From CAMEON01 sp045128275 (GTDB taxonomy: Bacteria; Bacillota; Clostridia; Oscillospirales; CAG-272), in assembly GCA_045128275.1 (NCBI GenBank), contig JBGVRH010000049.1:1-64000 (forward strand): a stretch of 64,000 nucleotides of DNA, read 5' to 3'. Positions 6,962-15,822 of this stretch are shown here, piece by piece. Below the pieces are notes generated by a model. That model made no database searches, was not told the DNA's origin, and was given only the letters and a program-made list of their open reading frames with translations. The translations under genes and the position numbers were made by a program. Position 1 is the stretch's first letter. Every line of letters starts with the position of its first letter.

Positions 6962-8134
6962 TTATATTCTCGCAACCCCCGTTTCCCTCGCCGCTACCAT
7001 CACCGCATCCGCCACCACTCGCACCACCCGCTTGTCCAGCGCGGAGGGAATGATGTTGGTCTCGGAAAGCTCGTCCTCGGGAATGAGAGAAGCCAAAGCG
7101 TAGGAGGTGGCCACCTTCATCTCCTCATTGATGCAGGAGGCGCGGCAGTCCAGAGCCCCTCGGAAGATGCCGGGGAAGGCCAGCACGTTGTTGATCTGGT
7201 TGGGGAAGTCGGAGCGGCCCGTGCCCACCACCCGCGCGCCTGCGGCCAGAGCGAGATCGGGCATGATCTCGGGGGTAGGGTTGGCCATGGGGAAGACGAT
7301 GGCATCATGCGCCATGCTCTTTACCATCTCGGGGGTCACGATCCCCGGTGCGGAAACACCGATGAACACGTCCGCCCCCGCCATGACGGATGCCAGATCC
7401 CCCGTCAGTCCCTCGGGATTGGTGATCTGCGCCATATCCTCCTGGGCGGGGTTGTTCTCGGGCTTGCCGCGATAGATTGCCCCGAAGCGATCCACCATGG
7501 TGAGGTTCTGAACGCCCATGTTCAAGAGATGCCGCCCGATGGAGATCCCCGCCGCGCCCGCGCCGTTGATGACCACGCGAACCTTGCCGATCTCCTTGCC
7601 CACCACCTTGAGGGCGTTCAGGAGCGCCGCCGCCACCACGATGGCGGTGCCGTGCTGATCGTCGTGGAACACGGGGATATCGCAGATCTCCTTGAGCCTG
7701 CGCTCGATCTCAAAGCAGCGGGGGGCAGAGATGTCCTCCAGATTGATGCCGCCGAAGCTCCCCGACAGGAGGTAGACGGTGCGCACGATCTCCTCCACGT
7801 CCTTGGAGCGGATGCACAGGGGGAAGGCATCCACGTCGGCGAAGGCCTTGAACAGGGCGCACTTGCCCTCCATGACGGGCATCCCCGCCTCGGGGCCGAT
7901 GTCCCCCAAGCCGAGAACGGCGGTGCCGTCGGTGACCACCGCCACCAGATTGGATCGGCGGGTGAGATCGTAGGACTTGTTGATATCCTTCTGTATTTCC
8001 AGACAAGGGGTAGCCACCCCGGGGGTGTAAGCCAGGGACAGATCCTCGCGGCTCTCGATGGGACAGCGGGTCACCACCTCGATCTTGCCTTGCCAGTCGT
8101 AGTGCTTTTGCAGAGATTTTTCGGAAATGCTCAT
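6962..8134 (-). CDS. NAD(P)-dependent malic enzyme (short prokaryotic form)
   Basis: Oxidative decarboxylation of malate to pyruvate and CO2. The 390-aa protein has the malic enzyme signatures LAYTPGVA (Tyr of the active site), GLGDIGPEAGMPVMEGK (metal/substrate lobe), FHDDQHGTAIV and the Rossmann motif GAGAAGISIG, with NPTPEI near the C-terminus. Length matches the compact bacterial class. I chose ATG 8134, which follows AAAGAAAGG; the frame extends 10 codons upstream to a TTG without a ribosome site. Fumarase, encoded about 4.6 kb upstream on the same strand, makes its substrate. NAD versus NADP preference cannot be read safely. Confidence 0.93.
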   Translation of the reverse strand: MSISEKSLQKHYDWQGKIEVVTRCPIESREDLSLAYTPGVATPCLEIQKDINKSYDLTRRSNLVAVVTDGTAVLGLGDIGPEAGMPVMEGKCALFKAFADVDAFPLCIRSKDVEEIVRTVYLLSGSFGGINLEDISAPRCFEIERRLKEICDIPVFHDDQHGTAIVVAAALLNALKVVGKEIGKVRVVINGAGAAGISIGRHLLNMGVQNLTMVDRFGAIYRGKPENNPAQEDMAQITNPEGLTGDLASVMAGADVFIGVSAPGIVTPEMVKSMAHDAIVFPMANPTPEIMPDLALAAGARVVGTGRSDFPNQINNVLAFPGIFRGALDCRASCINEEMKVATSYALASLIPEDELSETNIIPSALDKRVVRVVADAVMVAARETGVARI

Positions 8135-8161
8135 GGGTGTTGCCTTTCTTTGGGAGAGTTT

Positions 8162-8345
8162 CAAATTTGGGTTTATCGGTGGGTTCTTTTCGCGGTCATC
8201 CTGAGCGGAGCCGCAACGCGGCGGAGTCGAAGGATCTCAAAAACACCCTGTCAGAGTTGGCAAAACGGGGGCAAGGGATCCTTCGACTCCGCTTCGCTCC
8301 GCTCAGGATGACTGATCTATGAAAGACCGCTAAACTGCAATTTGG
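8162..8345. repeat. MITE-like palindromic element E2
   Basis: The ends are an imperfect inverted repeat: CAAATTTGGGTTTATCGGT at 8162 and ACCGCTAAACTGCAATTTG near 8326-8344. Inside are two long complementary arms (8195-8235 and 8276-8312) containing TCATCCTGAGCGGAG and CTCCGCTCAGGATGA. The left end equals one arm of palindrome A and the right end one arm of palindrome B of elements E1 and E3. It occupies the whole gap between a lipoprotein gene and malic enzyme. Confidence 0.75.
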
Positions 8346-8349
8346 CTAA

Positions 8350-8922
8350 TTACTTCTCGGTCTTGACCGCCTCGGCGCAGTACCAGTTCCCCTCGATCTG
8401 GGTCAGGGTCACCTTACACCCGGGATGGTACTTGCCCGCTTCCACGGCGGTCTTGCCTGCCTCGTCGGTGCAGTACACCAGAGACAGGGTCTTGTCGGTG
8501 GCCGCCATGCGGGGGATGAACACCACCGCGTCCTTGGAGATGGCGGGGTTGTAGGTCACGGAGCCCGCGAACTTCACCTTCACCAGGCGCACAGCGGCCT
8601 CGTCCTGACATTCGGCCCACGCGCCGCCGACCTTGTCCTGCTTCTGGACGTAGAATTCCATGGTGCCCTTATCGTAGTCCACCATGCGGTTGGAGTAGTT
8701 GTAGGCCAGATAGGTGGGGTTCTTCATCATGTGCTTGGCCAGAGCCTCCAGAGCGCCCTCGTTGCCCTCGAGGAACTTGGTGATCTCGTTTTCGGGCTTG
8801 TCGGCGGAGGGGTTGAGGATGTAGCCGGGATCCTTGTCGGGGTTCTTGCGGCAGGATGCGGCCGTCAGCAGCATGAGAGCGGCGAGGGCGACGAGCAGAA
8901 TGCGGGTGAGGGTGGTTTTCAT
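8350..8922 (-). CDS. Hypothetical lipoprotein
   Basis: A 190-aa protein with a clear lipoprotein signal peptide: KTTLTR, a hydrophobic core, and lipobox TAASC with the acylated Cys at about residue 24. The mature part is about 165 residues, with a helical segment (about 50-72) followed by a beta-rich domain (80-185). It is likely anchored outside the membrane. The start is supported by GAAGGAG. It follows a DUF3592 protein gene by 33 bases and belongs to a minus-strand run of envelope genes. Function unknown. Confidence 0.75.
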   Translation of the reverse strand: MKTTLTRILLVALAALMLLTAASCRKNPDKDPGYILNPSADKPENEITKFLEGNEGALEALAKHMMKNPTYLAYNYSNRMVDYDKGTMEFYVQKQDKVGGAWAECQDEAAVRLVKVKFAGSVTYNPAISKDAVVFIPRMAATDKTLSLVYCTDEAGKTAVEAGKYHPGCKVTLTQIEGNWYCAEAVKTEK

Positions 8923-8955
8923 GGTTGTTTCTCCTTCATTATGTATGGTAGGGGA

Positions 8956-9510
8956 TCAGGACATTTCCAGCATCAGGAATACAATGCCGAGGACAGCCGT
9001 GACGAGGGTCGTGATCAGACCGCCCTTGAAGCGGGAATCCGAGGTCACGAAGCAGTCGGCGGGATCATTTGCGTTGTAGTTGACCCATACCTCGTTGCCG
9101 AGGGTGGAGGGATGGCAGGGCTTTGCCCCGTAGGCGAGGTAGTCGGTGCCGTCCACCGAAAAGCGGATCACGGGATAGCGGGCATTTTTGCGGATGCGGG
9201 GACGGCGGGTGACACTCTCCACAGTACCCAGAAGCGCCCCTCTGCACCGCTTTCGCCTCTTGGCCTCAAAAACCGTCAAGCGCAGACCCAGCACGCAGAG
9301 GCTCATGACAAGCAGACTCACAGAGCCGTACCGCCCCGTGACGGCCAGGAACAGAGCGGCTCCCCACAGGAGAGCGGTCAGCCCGTACAGCACCCACTCC
9401 CAGACATGGGGACGGCGGTACAGGGAACGAACAGGTGTGGTATCGGTGGGCTTCCCGTCCAGCTCGTTGAGAAATTCCCAACGGTCGGGCTTTTTCTTGG
9501 TGTTTTTCAT
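8956..9510 (-). CDS. DUF3592-type membrane protein (copy 1)
   Basis: A 184-aa protein with two N-terminal membrane spans (about residues 36-56 and 61-80), a beta-rich domain (about 92-155) and a final span (about 162-182). The middle contains the pattern seen in DUF3592 proteins: a proline-containing strand (YPVIRFSVDGTDYLAYG), then a VWVNYNANDPADCF segment. Two related genes lie immediately upstream. The start is supported by AAAGGAAAC. Function of the family is unknown; an envelope role is inferred. Confidence 0.75.
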   Translation of the reverse strand: MKNTKKKPDRWEFLNELDGKPTDTTPVRSLYRRPHVWEWVLYGLTALLWGAALFLAVTGRYGSVSLLVMSLCVLGLRLTVFEAKRRKRCRGALLGTVESVTRRPRIRKNARYPVIRFSVDGTDYLAYGAKPCHPSTLGNEVWVNYNANDPADCFVTSDSRFKGGLITTLVTAVLGIVFLMLEMS

Positions 9511-9531
9511 GGGTGTTTCCTTTCAATTGCC

Positions 9532-10830
9532 TCAATCAAACAGGCCTCTCCGCTCGGGGCGCACCACGTTGGGGTCGAGGGGATCGTAGTAGAGGGTGTA
9601 GATATCCCCCACAGCATCGCGGGAGCAGGAGATGGACAACTCCACCGTGTGGGTTATACCATTCACCTCAAACTCCACGATGGGATGGCGGGTGGAGGAT
9701 TTGCCCGACTTGCGGCGCACCGTGTCCACGCAGAAGCCCGTGGCGCGATGGGTACAGCGGAGCTTCAACTCCTTGCTCTTGAAGGTCTCGCTCAGGATGA
9801 AGGCCAAAACAAAGAAAGGAATGGTCAACAGCATGGCACCGGGGTTGAGATCCTCCTTCGCCATGAGGGCACCCAGAAACATCCCACCGAAGAAAACGAA
9901 GGTCAAGACCTTACAGACCTTGGAGGCTACGCCGAATTTCGCCGCTCTCTTCCGCTCGGGAGAGTTCGGGTCGGGCATGGAGGTGTCCTCCTTCGGCTCG
10001 GGCTTGGGGGGATTTGCGGAAAAGGCCTCGGGGTTTTGATACCAGGGCTTCTCGGCGGGTTCTTCTTTGTAGTCGGGCTTCACCGTGTAGCCCGTTTCGG
10101 TGTAGTCGGGCTTTTCGGTGTAGCTCTCCTCACTGTAAGCAGGCTTTTCGGTGGGTTGCCCCTCTGTCTCAACCTCCCGCTCGATGGGATTGCCGAAGGG
10201 GTCGAAGGTGATGTTGTCGGGGATCACTTCCCCCACCGCCAGCCCCGAGTGGGGCAGGTAGAACACGCGGTAGCGGTGCAGAGGGGACACGCTCCCCATG
10301 CGGAGGAGATGGACCTCGTGGGTCAGCTCGTCCTCAAAGAGCAGGTAAGTATCCCGCCCTGCCGTTGCCTCCTCGCGGCGGCTGCCCGACTTCATGCGCC
10401 CCACGGTCTCGCAGGGGTCGCCGTCGCGGAGCGCCCCCGCATCGCGGAGCAGCCCTATGGCGGGGATAAGGGGACGGGTGAACAGGAAGCCCAGAAGCAG
10501 GGGATAGAGCTGCAGGGCGTACCCGCCGAAGGCTCCCGCATCCCACAGGGTGAACAGGAGCAGAAGAATGACGAAAAAGAAGACGGACATCAGACGGTGG
10601 ATGCGCTTGCCCCGCTTGAACAGAGCCCGCTCGATGGCGTACTCCACGGCGGCCAGCCCAAGACCCACCCCCGCGGCCACTAGCCACGGGATCAGCTCCT
10701 CGGGAGTGAACAGGGGACTGTACGCCAGCAGAAGGGCGGCGGCCACGGACAGGGCGGAAAGCCCGATGTGAGCCCATAGGGTCTTGTGGTATTTCTTGCG
10801 GAGGGATTGGATTTGGTTTTCGGAATACAT
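9532..10830 (-). CDS. DUF3592-type membrane protein with internal repeats (copy 2)
   Basis: A 432-aa protein with about four N-terminal membrane spans in the first 150 residues, a soluble region, a proline-rich tract (about 232-280) in which EKP-x-Y-x-E units recur five times, two more spans (about 310-350), and a C-terminal DUF3592-like domain ending in YTLYYDPLDPNVVRPE. I prefer the second ATG (10830), seven bases after GAAAGGA; the ATG at 10836 is one base from it. It sits between two shorter paralogues, apparently an in-place expansion of one family. Role unknown. Confidence 0.72.
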   Translation of the reverse strand: MYSENQIQSLRKKYHKTLWAHIGLSALSVAAALLLAYSPLFTPEELIPWLVAAGVGLGLAAVEYAIERALFKRGKRIHRLMSVFFFVILLLLFTLWDAGAFGGYALQLYPLLLGFLFTRPLIPAIGLLRDAGALRDGDPCETVGRMKSGSRREEATAGRDTYLLFEDELTHEVHLLRMGSVSPLHRYRVFYLPHSGLAVGEVIPDNITFDPFGNPIEREVETEGQPTEKPAYSEESYTEKPDYTETGYTVKPDYKEEPAEKPWYQNPEAFSANPPKPEPKEDTSMPDPNSPERKRAAKFGVASKVCKVLTFVFFGGMFLGALMAKEDLNPGAMLLTIPFFVLAFILSETFKSKELKLRCTHRATGFCVDTVRRKSGKSSTRHPIVEFEVNGITHTVELSISCSRDAVGDIYTLYYDPLDPNVVRPERRGLFD

Positions 10831-10855
10831 GGTCATGTCCTTTCTCGGATGGAAC

Positions 10856-11386
10856 TCATAGCGGGATACAGCTCAGGAGAAGAACGGTGAGGAACAGCTC
10901 CCCGATTCCCCATACGATCCCGCCCACGATGGCGAACACGGCTCCGCCTCGGGGTAACTCTTGGGTAGCCTCGCGGGGATCATCGGGGTTGAAGTAGACC
11001 CAGATTTCCTCCCCGAGCTTGTAGCTCGGCCGACCCACGTTCCCCTCCACGCGGTAGGTCTCCCCGTCGATCACGTAGGAAATGATGGGGAAGACCCCCA
11101 TCTTGGGATGGCTGACAGTCCCCGACACCTGACCCGCTACGTACTTGGTACAGCGGGCGCGCTTGGTGCGCATGGTGATGTAAGAGGAGAGAAAGATCTG
11201 CCCGAAGCCCAGAAGGAAGAGGGTGAAGAGCATCGCTTCCTCCTGCATAAGAAGCCCCACGGCCACGGCGGCCAGATCCGACAGGATGGCGACCGCGAAA
11301 AGCACCCGCCGTATGGCGACGGGAACAGGGGGCTTGACCGCGGCACCGCCTATGTAGGGCGCGGAACGGTTTTCGTTATCAGACAT
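10856..11386 (-). CDS. DUF3592-type membrane protein (copy 3)
   Basis: A 176-aa protein with two spans near the N-terminus (about 27-47 and 50-70), a soluble beta domain containing FPIISYVIDGETYRVEG and EIWVYFNPDDPREA, and a C-terminal span (about 150-174). These segments align by eye with the two genes downstream. ATG 11386 follows AAAAGGAG. The gene lies 20 bases after fumC, so fumC and the DUF3592 set may share a transcript. Confidence 0.75.
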   Translation of the reverse strand: MSDNENRSAPYIGGAAVKPPVPVAIRRVLFAVAILSDLAAVAVGLLMQEEAMLFTLFLLGFGQIFLSSYITMRTKRARCTKYVAGQVSGTVSHPKMGVFPIISYVIDGETYRVEGNVGRPSYKLGEEIWVYFNPDDPREATQELPRGGAVFAIVGGIVWGIGELFLTVLLLSCIPL

Positions 11387-11406
11387 GGCAATCTCCTTTT
11401 GAGGTG

Positions 11407-12810
11407 TTACACCATCTTTTCAAAATCAAACACCCGATCAAACTCCTCTGCCGTCAGATACCCCAGCCGCACACAGGCCTCCTTCAGGGTGATTCCCTCG
11501 CCGTGGGCCAGCTTGGCCACCTTTGCGGCATTCTCGTAGCCGATGTGGGGGTTCAGAGCCGTCACCGTCATGAGGGAGCGGTGGAGATTTTCCGCCATTT
11601 TCTCGCGGTTGGCGGTCATCCCCGACAGGCAACGGTCATTGAAAGAATCCATAGCGTCGGTGAGCAGACGGACGGACTGCAAAAAGTTGTGGATCAGCAC
11701 GGGCATGAAGACGTTGAGCTGAAAATTGCCTTGGGAGGCCGCCATGCCCACCGCCACGTCATTGCCCATGACCTGCACCGCCACCATGGTGACGGCCTCG
11801 CACTGGGTGGGGTTGACCTTACCCGGCATGATGGAGGAACCCGGTTCGTTTTCGGGGATGAAGACCTCACCCAGACCGCATCTGGGGCCGGAGGCCAGCC
11901 AGCGCACGTCGTTGGCGATCTTCATGAGATTGGCCGCCAAAGCCTTCAGCGCACCGTGGGCGAAGACCAGCTCGTCCTTGGCCGTGAGGGCATGGAACTT
12001 GTTCTCGTCGGCATAGAAGGTCTCCCCCGTCAGTCCCGACAGAATTCCCGCCACGGCCACGTCAAAGCCCTTGGGGGCGTTGATGCCCGTGCCCACGGCC
12101 GTCCCGCCGATGGCCAGGGAGCGCAGACCGTTTGCGGCGGCCTCCAGCTGGTTGCGGTTGACAGCCAGCATCCCCCGCCAGCCCGAGATCTCCTGGGAGA
12201 AGCGGATGGGGGTGGCGTCCTGCAGGTGAGTGCGGCCACTCTTGATGATGCCCTCATTCTCCCGCTCCAGCCGCTCCATGGTGTCGATGAGCCGCCCCAG
12301 AGCGGGGATCAGCTGACGGCGGATGGACAGGACCCCCGCGATGTGCATGGCGGTGGGGAAGGTGTCGTTGGAGGACTGGGACATGTTCACATGGTCGTTG
12401 GGGTGGCACAGCTTGGCCGCGGAGGGGATCTCCTCGGCGCAGTTCAGCCCCGCCGCGATCACGTTGGCGCGGTTGGCCACCACCTCGTTGGCATTCATGT
12501 TAGTCTGGGTGCCGCTCCCCGTCTGCCACACGGCGAGAGGGAAGTGACTGTCCAGTGCCCCCGCGATCACCTCGTCGCAGGCACGACAAATGGCCGAGCA
12601 ACGCTCGGGGGTCATGCGGGTGGGGCAGAGAGTGGCGTTGGCCTGGGCGGCGGCCTTTTTCAGGTAGCCGAAGGCGCGGATGATCTCGGTGGGCATCTTT
12701 TCGGTGCCGATGGGGAAGTTTTCAAGGCTCCGCTGGGTCTGCGCCCCCCAGTAGCGGTCGGAGGGGACGAGGACGTCACCCATGGAGTCGTGTTCGGTGC
12801 GGTAGTTCAT
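11407..12810 (-). CDS. fumC: Class II fumarate hydratase
   Basis: Reversible hydration of fumarate to malate in the cytoplasm, iron-sulfur independent. The 467-aa length is typical. Diagnostic motifs are SGRTHLQDATP (about 184-194, substrate-binding His) and the superfamily loop GSSIMPGKVNP (about 319-329, catalytic Ser). WQTGSGTQTNMNANEV near 94-109 is also conserved. It is encoded on the same strand as the malic enzyme, which would consume its product. The start is supported by AAGGTATAACC. Confidence 0.96.
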   Translation of the reverse strand: MNYRTEHDSMGDVLVPSDRYWGAQTQRSLENFPIGTEKMPTEIIRAFGYLKKAAAQANATLCPTRMTPERCSAICRACDEVIAGALDSHFPLAVWQTGSGTQTNMNANEVVANRANVIAAGLNCAEEIPSAAKLCHPNDHVNMSQSSNDTFPTAMHIAGVLSIRRQLIPALGRLIDTMERLERENEGIIKSGRTHLQDATPIRFSQEISGWRGMLAVNRNQLEAAANGLRSLAIGGTAVGTGINAPKGFDVAVAGILSGLTGETFYADENKFHALTAKDELVFAHGALKALAANLMKIANDVRWLASGPRCGLGEVFIPENEPGSSIMPGKVNPTQCEAVTMVAVQVMGNDVAVGMAASQGNFQLNVFMPVLIHNFLQSVRLLTDAMDSFNDRCLSGMTANREKMAENLHRSLMTVTALNPHIGYENAAKVAKLAHGEGITLKEACVRLGYLTAEEFDRVFDFEKMV

Positions 12811-12819
12811 GGTTATACC

Positions 12820-13488
12820 TTATTCTTTGATTGCAATTTGGATTGGAAAGTGGTCGGATAGGGACAGCCATTCTTTTGAGTCAAGTATGGCAAACGAGCA
12901 AATGCGTTCAGGCGCTACAAAGCAGTAGTCAATGTGATACCTCTTGCTTTCGTTTTTGTACAAGCAAAATGTGTGCTTGGATTCCTTGCCATGAAGTTCT
13001 TTGGTCGTATAGTGATATGCAGAGACTAATCCGAGTTGTTCTAATTCAGAAACAACTTGGCTATGGTTCCTTTTCCCGTGCTGTTTGTCCCATATGGCGT
13101 TGCTATTGAAATCTCCAACAACAATGATTTGGGGGGTGAATCTATCGTAATTAATGGTTTGATAGATGTAATACTCCTCAATGTACGGTGAACAAGCCCA
13201 TACTCCCAACAGGTCGAATTGTCCGTTGACTTTTACAGAAACAAAATGCCGTAGGCAGTATGTGTCCCAATTATTCTTTTGTAAGGAAATCGAGGGCTTT
13301 GCAAATATTCCCAGCCCCTTGTGGGAAGTTTCTCCGTACCATATGAAGTTAGAGTAAAACTCGGAAAATTCAGGGTGATTTCGCGGATCTTCACATTCTT
13401 GAATGACATATATGTCCGCTTCGTGATTAAGGATAGAGAAAAATTTATCACGAAATTTTCCGCGACAATTCCAGCTAATAATATTCAT
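12820..13488 (-). CDS. Endonuclease/exonuclease/phosphatase (EEP) family protein
   Basis: A 222-aa protein of the metal-dependent EEP fold. Visible motifs are the N-terminal strand NIISWNCRGK, VIQECED (metal-binding Glu), VVGDFNSN, HIDYCF and the closing SDHFPI with the catalytic Asp-His. Members cleave nucleic acids or phosphoesters; the substrate is unknown. The gene is conspicuously AT-rich with different codon choice from fumC and proA on either side, which suggests recent acquisition. ATG 13488 follows GAGGATCC. Confidence 0.85.
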   Translation of the reverse strand: MNIISWNCRGKFRDKFFSILNHEADIYVIQECEDPRNHPEFSEFYSNFIWYGETSHKGLGIFAKPSISLQKNNWDTYCLRHFVSVKVNGQFDLLGVWACSPYIEEYYIYQTINYDRFTPQIIVVGDFNSNAIWDKQHGKRNHSQVVSELEQLGLVSAYHYTTKELHGKESKHTFCLYKNESKRYHIDYCFVAPERICSFAILDSKEWLSLSDHFPIQIAIKE

Positions 13489-13524
13489 TGGCGGATCCTC
13501 TTTTCATGTAAGCAGATATGTGTT

Positions 13525-14778
13525 TTACCGCACCTGCCCATCTCCATCCACCAAATACTTGTCCGTCGTCAGCGCATAAAGCCCCATAGGCCCCCTCGCG
13601 TGGAGCTTCTGGGTGGAGATACCGATCTCCGCGCCAAAGCCGAACTCCCCGCCATCGGTGAAGCGGGTGGAGGCGTTGACGTACACGGCGGCGGCATCAA
13701 TTTCATTGCGGAACCGATTGGCGGCGGCCATGCTCTCGGTGATGATGGCCTCGCTGTGGCCCGTGGTGTAGCGGGTGATGTGGGTGATGGCCTCGTCAAT
13801 GCTGTCTACCACGCGGACGGACAGGATGAAATCGTTGTACTCGGTGTCCCAGTCCTCCTCGGTAGCGGGGACGGCACAGGGCAGGATGGCGCAAGCCGCC
13901 TCGTCCCCGCGGAATTCCACCTTGTAGTCGGCCATGGCCTCGGCCATGCGGGGCAGGAAGTCTGCGGCTACGGACTTATGTACCAGCAGGGTCTCAATGG
14001 CATTGCACACCGAGGGACGGGAGCATTTGGCATTCACCGCCACCTTCACGGCCTTGTCGAGATCGGCGGCCTCGTCCACGTACAGGTGGCAGTTGCCCGC
14101 CCCCGTCTCGATGACAGGCACGCGGGCGTTCTCCACCACGGAACGGATCAGACCCTTGCCGCCTCGGGGGATCAGCACGTCCACCAGTCCCCGCATATTC
14201 ATGAGAGCGGTCGCCCCCGCGCGGTCGGTCATGGTGATCAGCCCGATGAGGTCGGGGGAGAAGCCGTGGGCCACCAGCGCCTTGCGCATGGACTCCACCA
14301 GCGCCATGGAGGAGCGGATGGCCTCCTTGCCACCCCGCAGGACAACGGCGTTGCCCGTCTTCAAACACAGCGCGGCGGCGTCCACCGTCACGTTAGGTCT
14401 GGCCTCGTAGATCATAGCCACACAGCCCATGGGGGCGCGGACGTGGCGGATGATGAGACCGTTGGGGCGGATGGTCTGCTCACCCGAGCCGATGGGGTCA
14501 GGCAGAGCCGCCACCTCGCGGAGCGCGGCGCAAATGCCCCCCAGCCGCTTCTCGTCCAGCTTGAGGCGATCCAGCATGGTTTTGGGAACACCGTTCTCGG
14601 CGGCGGCGGAGAAATCCTCGGCGTTGGCGGTGAGAATGGCGGCGCAGTCGGCGGTCAGCTGATCCGCCATGGCGCAGAGCAGGGCGTTTTTCTTGGCGGT
14701 GGAGGTGGAGCCGTAGGAGCGGGAAGCCTCCTTGGCGGCGCGGCAGACGGATTCGACGTGGGCTTGGGTATCTTGCAT
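13525..14778 (-). CDS. proA: Glutamate-5-semialdehyde dehydrogenase
   Basis: NADPH-dependent reduction of glutamyl-5-phosphate to the semialdehyde, second step of proline synthesis. The 417-aa length is standard. The catalytic Cys258 is in PSVCNAIETLLVH; the cofactor-side motif GCVAMIYEARPNVT and GTGINAS-like late loop (ASTRFTDGGEFGFGAEIGIST) are present. proB is not adjacent, so the pathway is split. The ribosome site is AAGAGG before ATG 14778. Confidence 0.96.
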   Translation of the reverse strand: MQDTQAHVESVCRAAKEASRSYGSTSTAKKNALLCAMADQLTADCAAILTANAEDFSAAAENGVPKTMLDRLKLDEKRLGGICAALREVAALPDPIGSGEQTIRPNGLIIRHVRAPMGCVAMIYEARPNVTVDAAALCLKTGNAVVLRGGKEAIRSSMALVESMRKALVAHGFSPDLIGLITMTDRAGATALMNMRGLVDVLIPRGGKGLIRSVVENARVPVIETGAGNCHLYVDEAADLDKAVKVAVNAKCSRPSVCNAIETLLVHKSVAADFLPRMAEAMADYKVEFRGDEAACAILPCAVPATEEDWDTEYNDFILSVRVVDSIDEAITHITRYTTGHSEAIITESMAAANRFRNEIDAAAVYVNASTRFTDGGEFGFGAEIGISTQKLHARGPMGLYALTTDKYLVDGDGQVR

Positions 14779-14813
14779 GGTTTTGTACCTCTTGGTTGTA
14801 TTTGAAAAGGGGA

Positions 14814-15335
14814 TTACTCGCCGTCCTTCACCAGCACCTCGGTGATCTCGCAGATGTAGAACCGATGGTAATCCTTGGCGGCGTAGTGCTTCAGCATCTC
14901 GGGATCAATAAAGGCGTTCTCCTTGAGGTCATCCGCATACAACTTGCGGCAGACCAATACCAGATTTGCCTCGGCGGGGTAGGGTGTTCCTTCGGCGGTT
15001 TTTGCCACCGTCAGCCCCGTGGCGGCGAACTTATCCCCGTCTCTGCCCGACTTGGTGCCGCAGTAGCGCAGAGCCTCGCGGTACTCTCCCGTGGGGAAGA
15101 AGGATAGAGTCAGAGTGTCGCTGTCCTCCACGATGCCGTAGGTGTACCGCTGGGGGCGGATGAAGCAGACCGCCACGGGCTTGTTCCAGAGGATCCCCGC
15201 GCAGCCCCAGGAGGCGGTCATAGTGTTGACCTCACCCTTGGAATTCGCGGCGGTAATGAGCATCCAGTCCTCCCCGATGCGGGAGAAGAAGTTATCGGTG
15301 AGGGCGGCGGGCGCGACGGAGCGGTAGGCAGACAT
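14814..15335 (-). CDS. Flavin reductase-like domain protein
   Basis: A 173-aa protein of the FMN-binding split-barrel (flavin reductase-like) family, using the pattern WMLITA near residue 24, NTMTASWG and PVAVCFIRPQRYT for FMN phosphate and ring contacts. It probably binds FMN and reduces flavins or a small substrate; the partner is unknown. ATG 15335 follows AAGGAGG; the longer frame from 15416 crosses the promoter and is rejected. It has its own promoter. Confidence 0.85.
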   Translation of the reverse strand: MSAYRSVAPAALTDNFFSRIGEDWMLITAANSKGEVNTMTASWGCAGILWNKPVAVCFIRPQRYTYGIVEDSDTLTLSFFPTGEYREALRYCGTKSGRDGDKFAATGLTVAKTAEGTPYPAEANLVLVCRKLYADDLKENAFIDPEMLKHYAAKDYHRFYICEITEVLVKDGE

Positions 15336-15374
15336 GGGAGTACCTCCTTGGGGGTGAAAATAATATACCTTATT

Positions 15375-15403
15375 ATTATAGCACATTATGGACGGAGATG
15401 CAA
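15375..15403 (-). promoter_or_regulatory. Promoter of the flavin reductase-like gene
   Basis: Minus-strand TTGCAT (15398-15403), 17 bases, TATAAT (15375-15380). Confidence 0.75.
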
Positions 15404-15458
15404 CGGGGAAGGGCAAAAAAGCCCCGAAAAAATTCTCAAACTTTTTTTCAAAAACCTA

Positions 15459-15487
15459 TTGACAAATGCGATGAGATGTGATATACT
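15459..15487 (+). promoter_or_regulatory. tRNA cluster promoter P1
   Basis: TTGACA (15459-15464), 17 bases, TATACT (15482-15487), preceded by TTTTTTTCAAAAACCTA. Confidence 0.8.
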
Positions 15488-15573
15488 ATCACCCGTCGCC
15501 AAGATCACCGCTTCCCACCGAGCGGACGTCAAAAAGAATTTGAAAAATTTTGAAAAAACTTTTCAAAAACCTA

Positions 15574-15602
15574 TTGACAAATTCAAAGCGATGTGGTATA
15601 AT
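15574..15602 (+). promoter_or_regulatory. tRNA cluster promoter P2
   Basis: TTGACA (15574-15579), 17 bases, TATAAT (15597-15602). The upstream TTTTCAAAAACCTA repeats that of P1, so the two promoters look like a tandem duplication. Confidence 0.85.
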
Positions 15603-15631
15603 AAGCAAGTCGTCAGGAACGCGACACACTC

Positions 15632-15707
15632 GGGAGCATAGCTCAGCTGGGAGAGCATCTGCCTTACAAGCAGAGGGTCACAGGTTCGAGCCCTGTTGTT
15701 CCCACCA
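15632..15707 (+). tRNA. tRNA-Val (anticodon TAC)
   Basis: Cloverleaf with acceptor GGGAGCA / TGTTCCC, D arm AGCTCAGCTGGGAGAGC, anticodon loop CTTACAA and T arm GGTTCGAGCC. CCA is encoded. First gene of the cluster. Confidence 0.95.
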
Positions 15708-15714
15708 TTCCTAC

Positions 15715-15791
15715 GGCCCGGTAGTTCAGTTGGTTAGAACGCTAGCCTGTCACGCTAGAGGTCAGGGGTTCGAGTCCCCTTCGGGTCGCCA
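15715..15791 (+). tRNA. tRNA-Asp (anticodon GTC)
   Basis: Acceptor GGCCCGG / TCGGGTC, anticodon loop CTGTCAC, T loop GTTCGAGTC, encoded CCA. Confidence 0.95.
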
Positions 15792-15822
15792 CTTCTTAAA
15801 AAGAAGGTCAGTCGTGGCGTAT

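Noticed and set aside
8425..10683. A 752-codon plus-strand frame across the lipoprotein and DUF3592 genes
   Set aside because: Spans several real minus-strand genes with signal peptides and ribosome sites; the translation is low-complexity His/Gly/Val.
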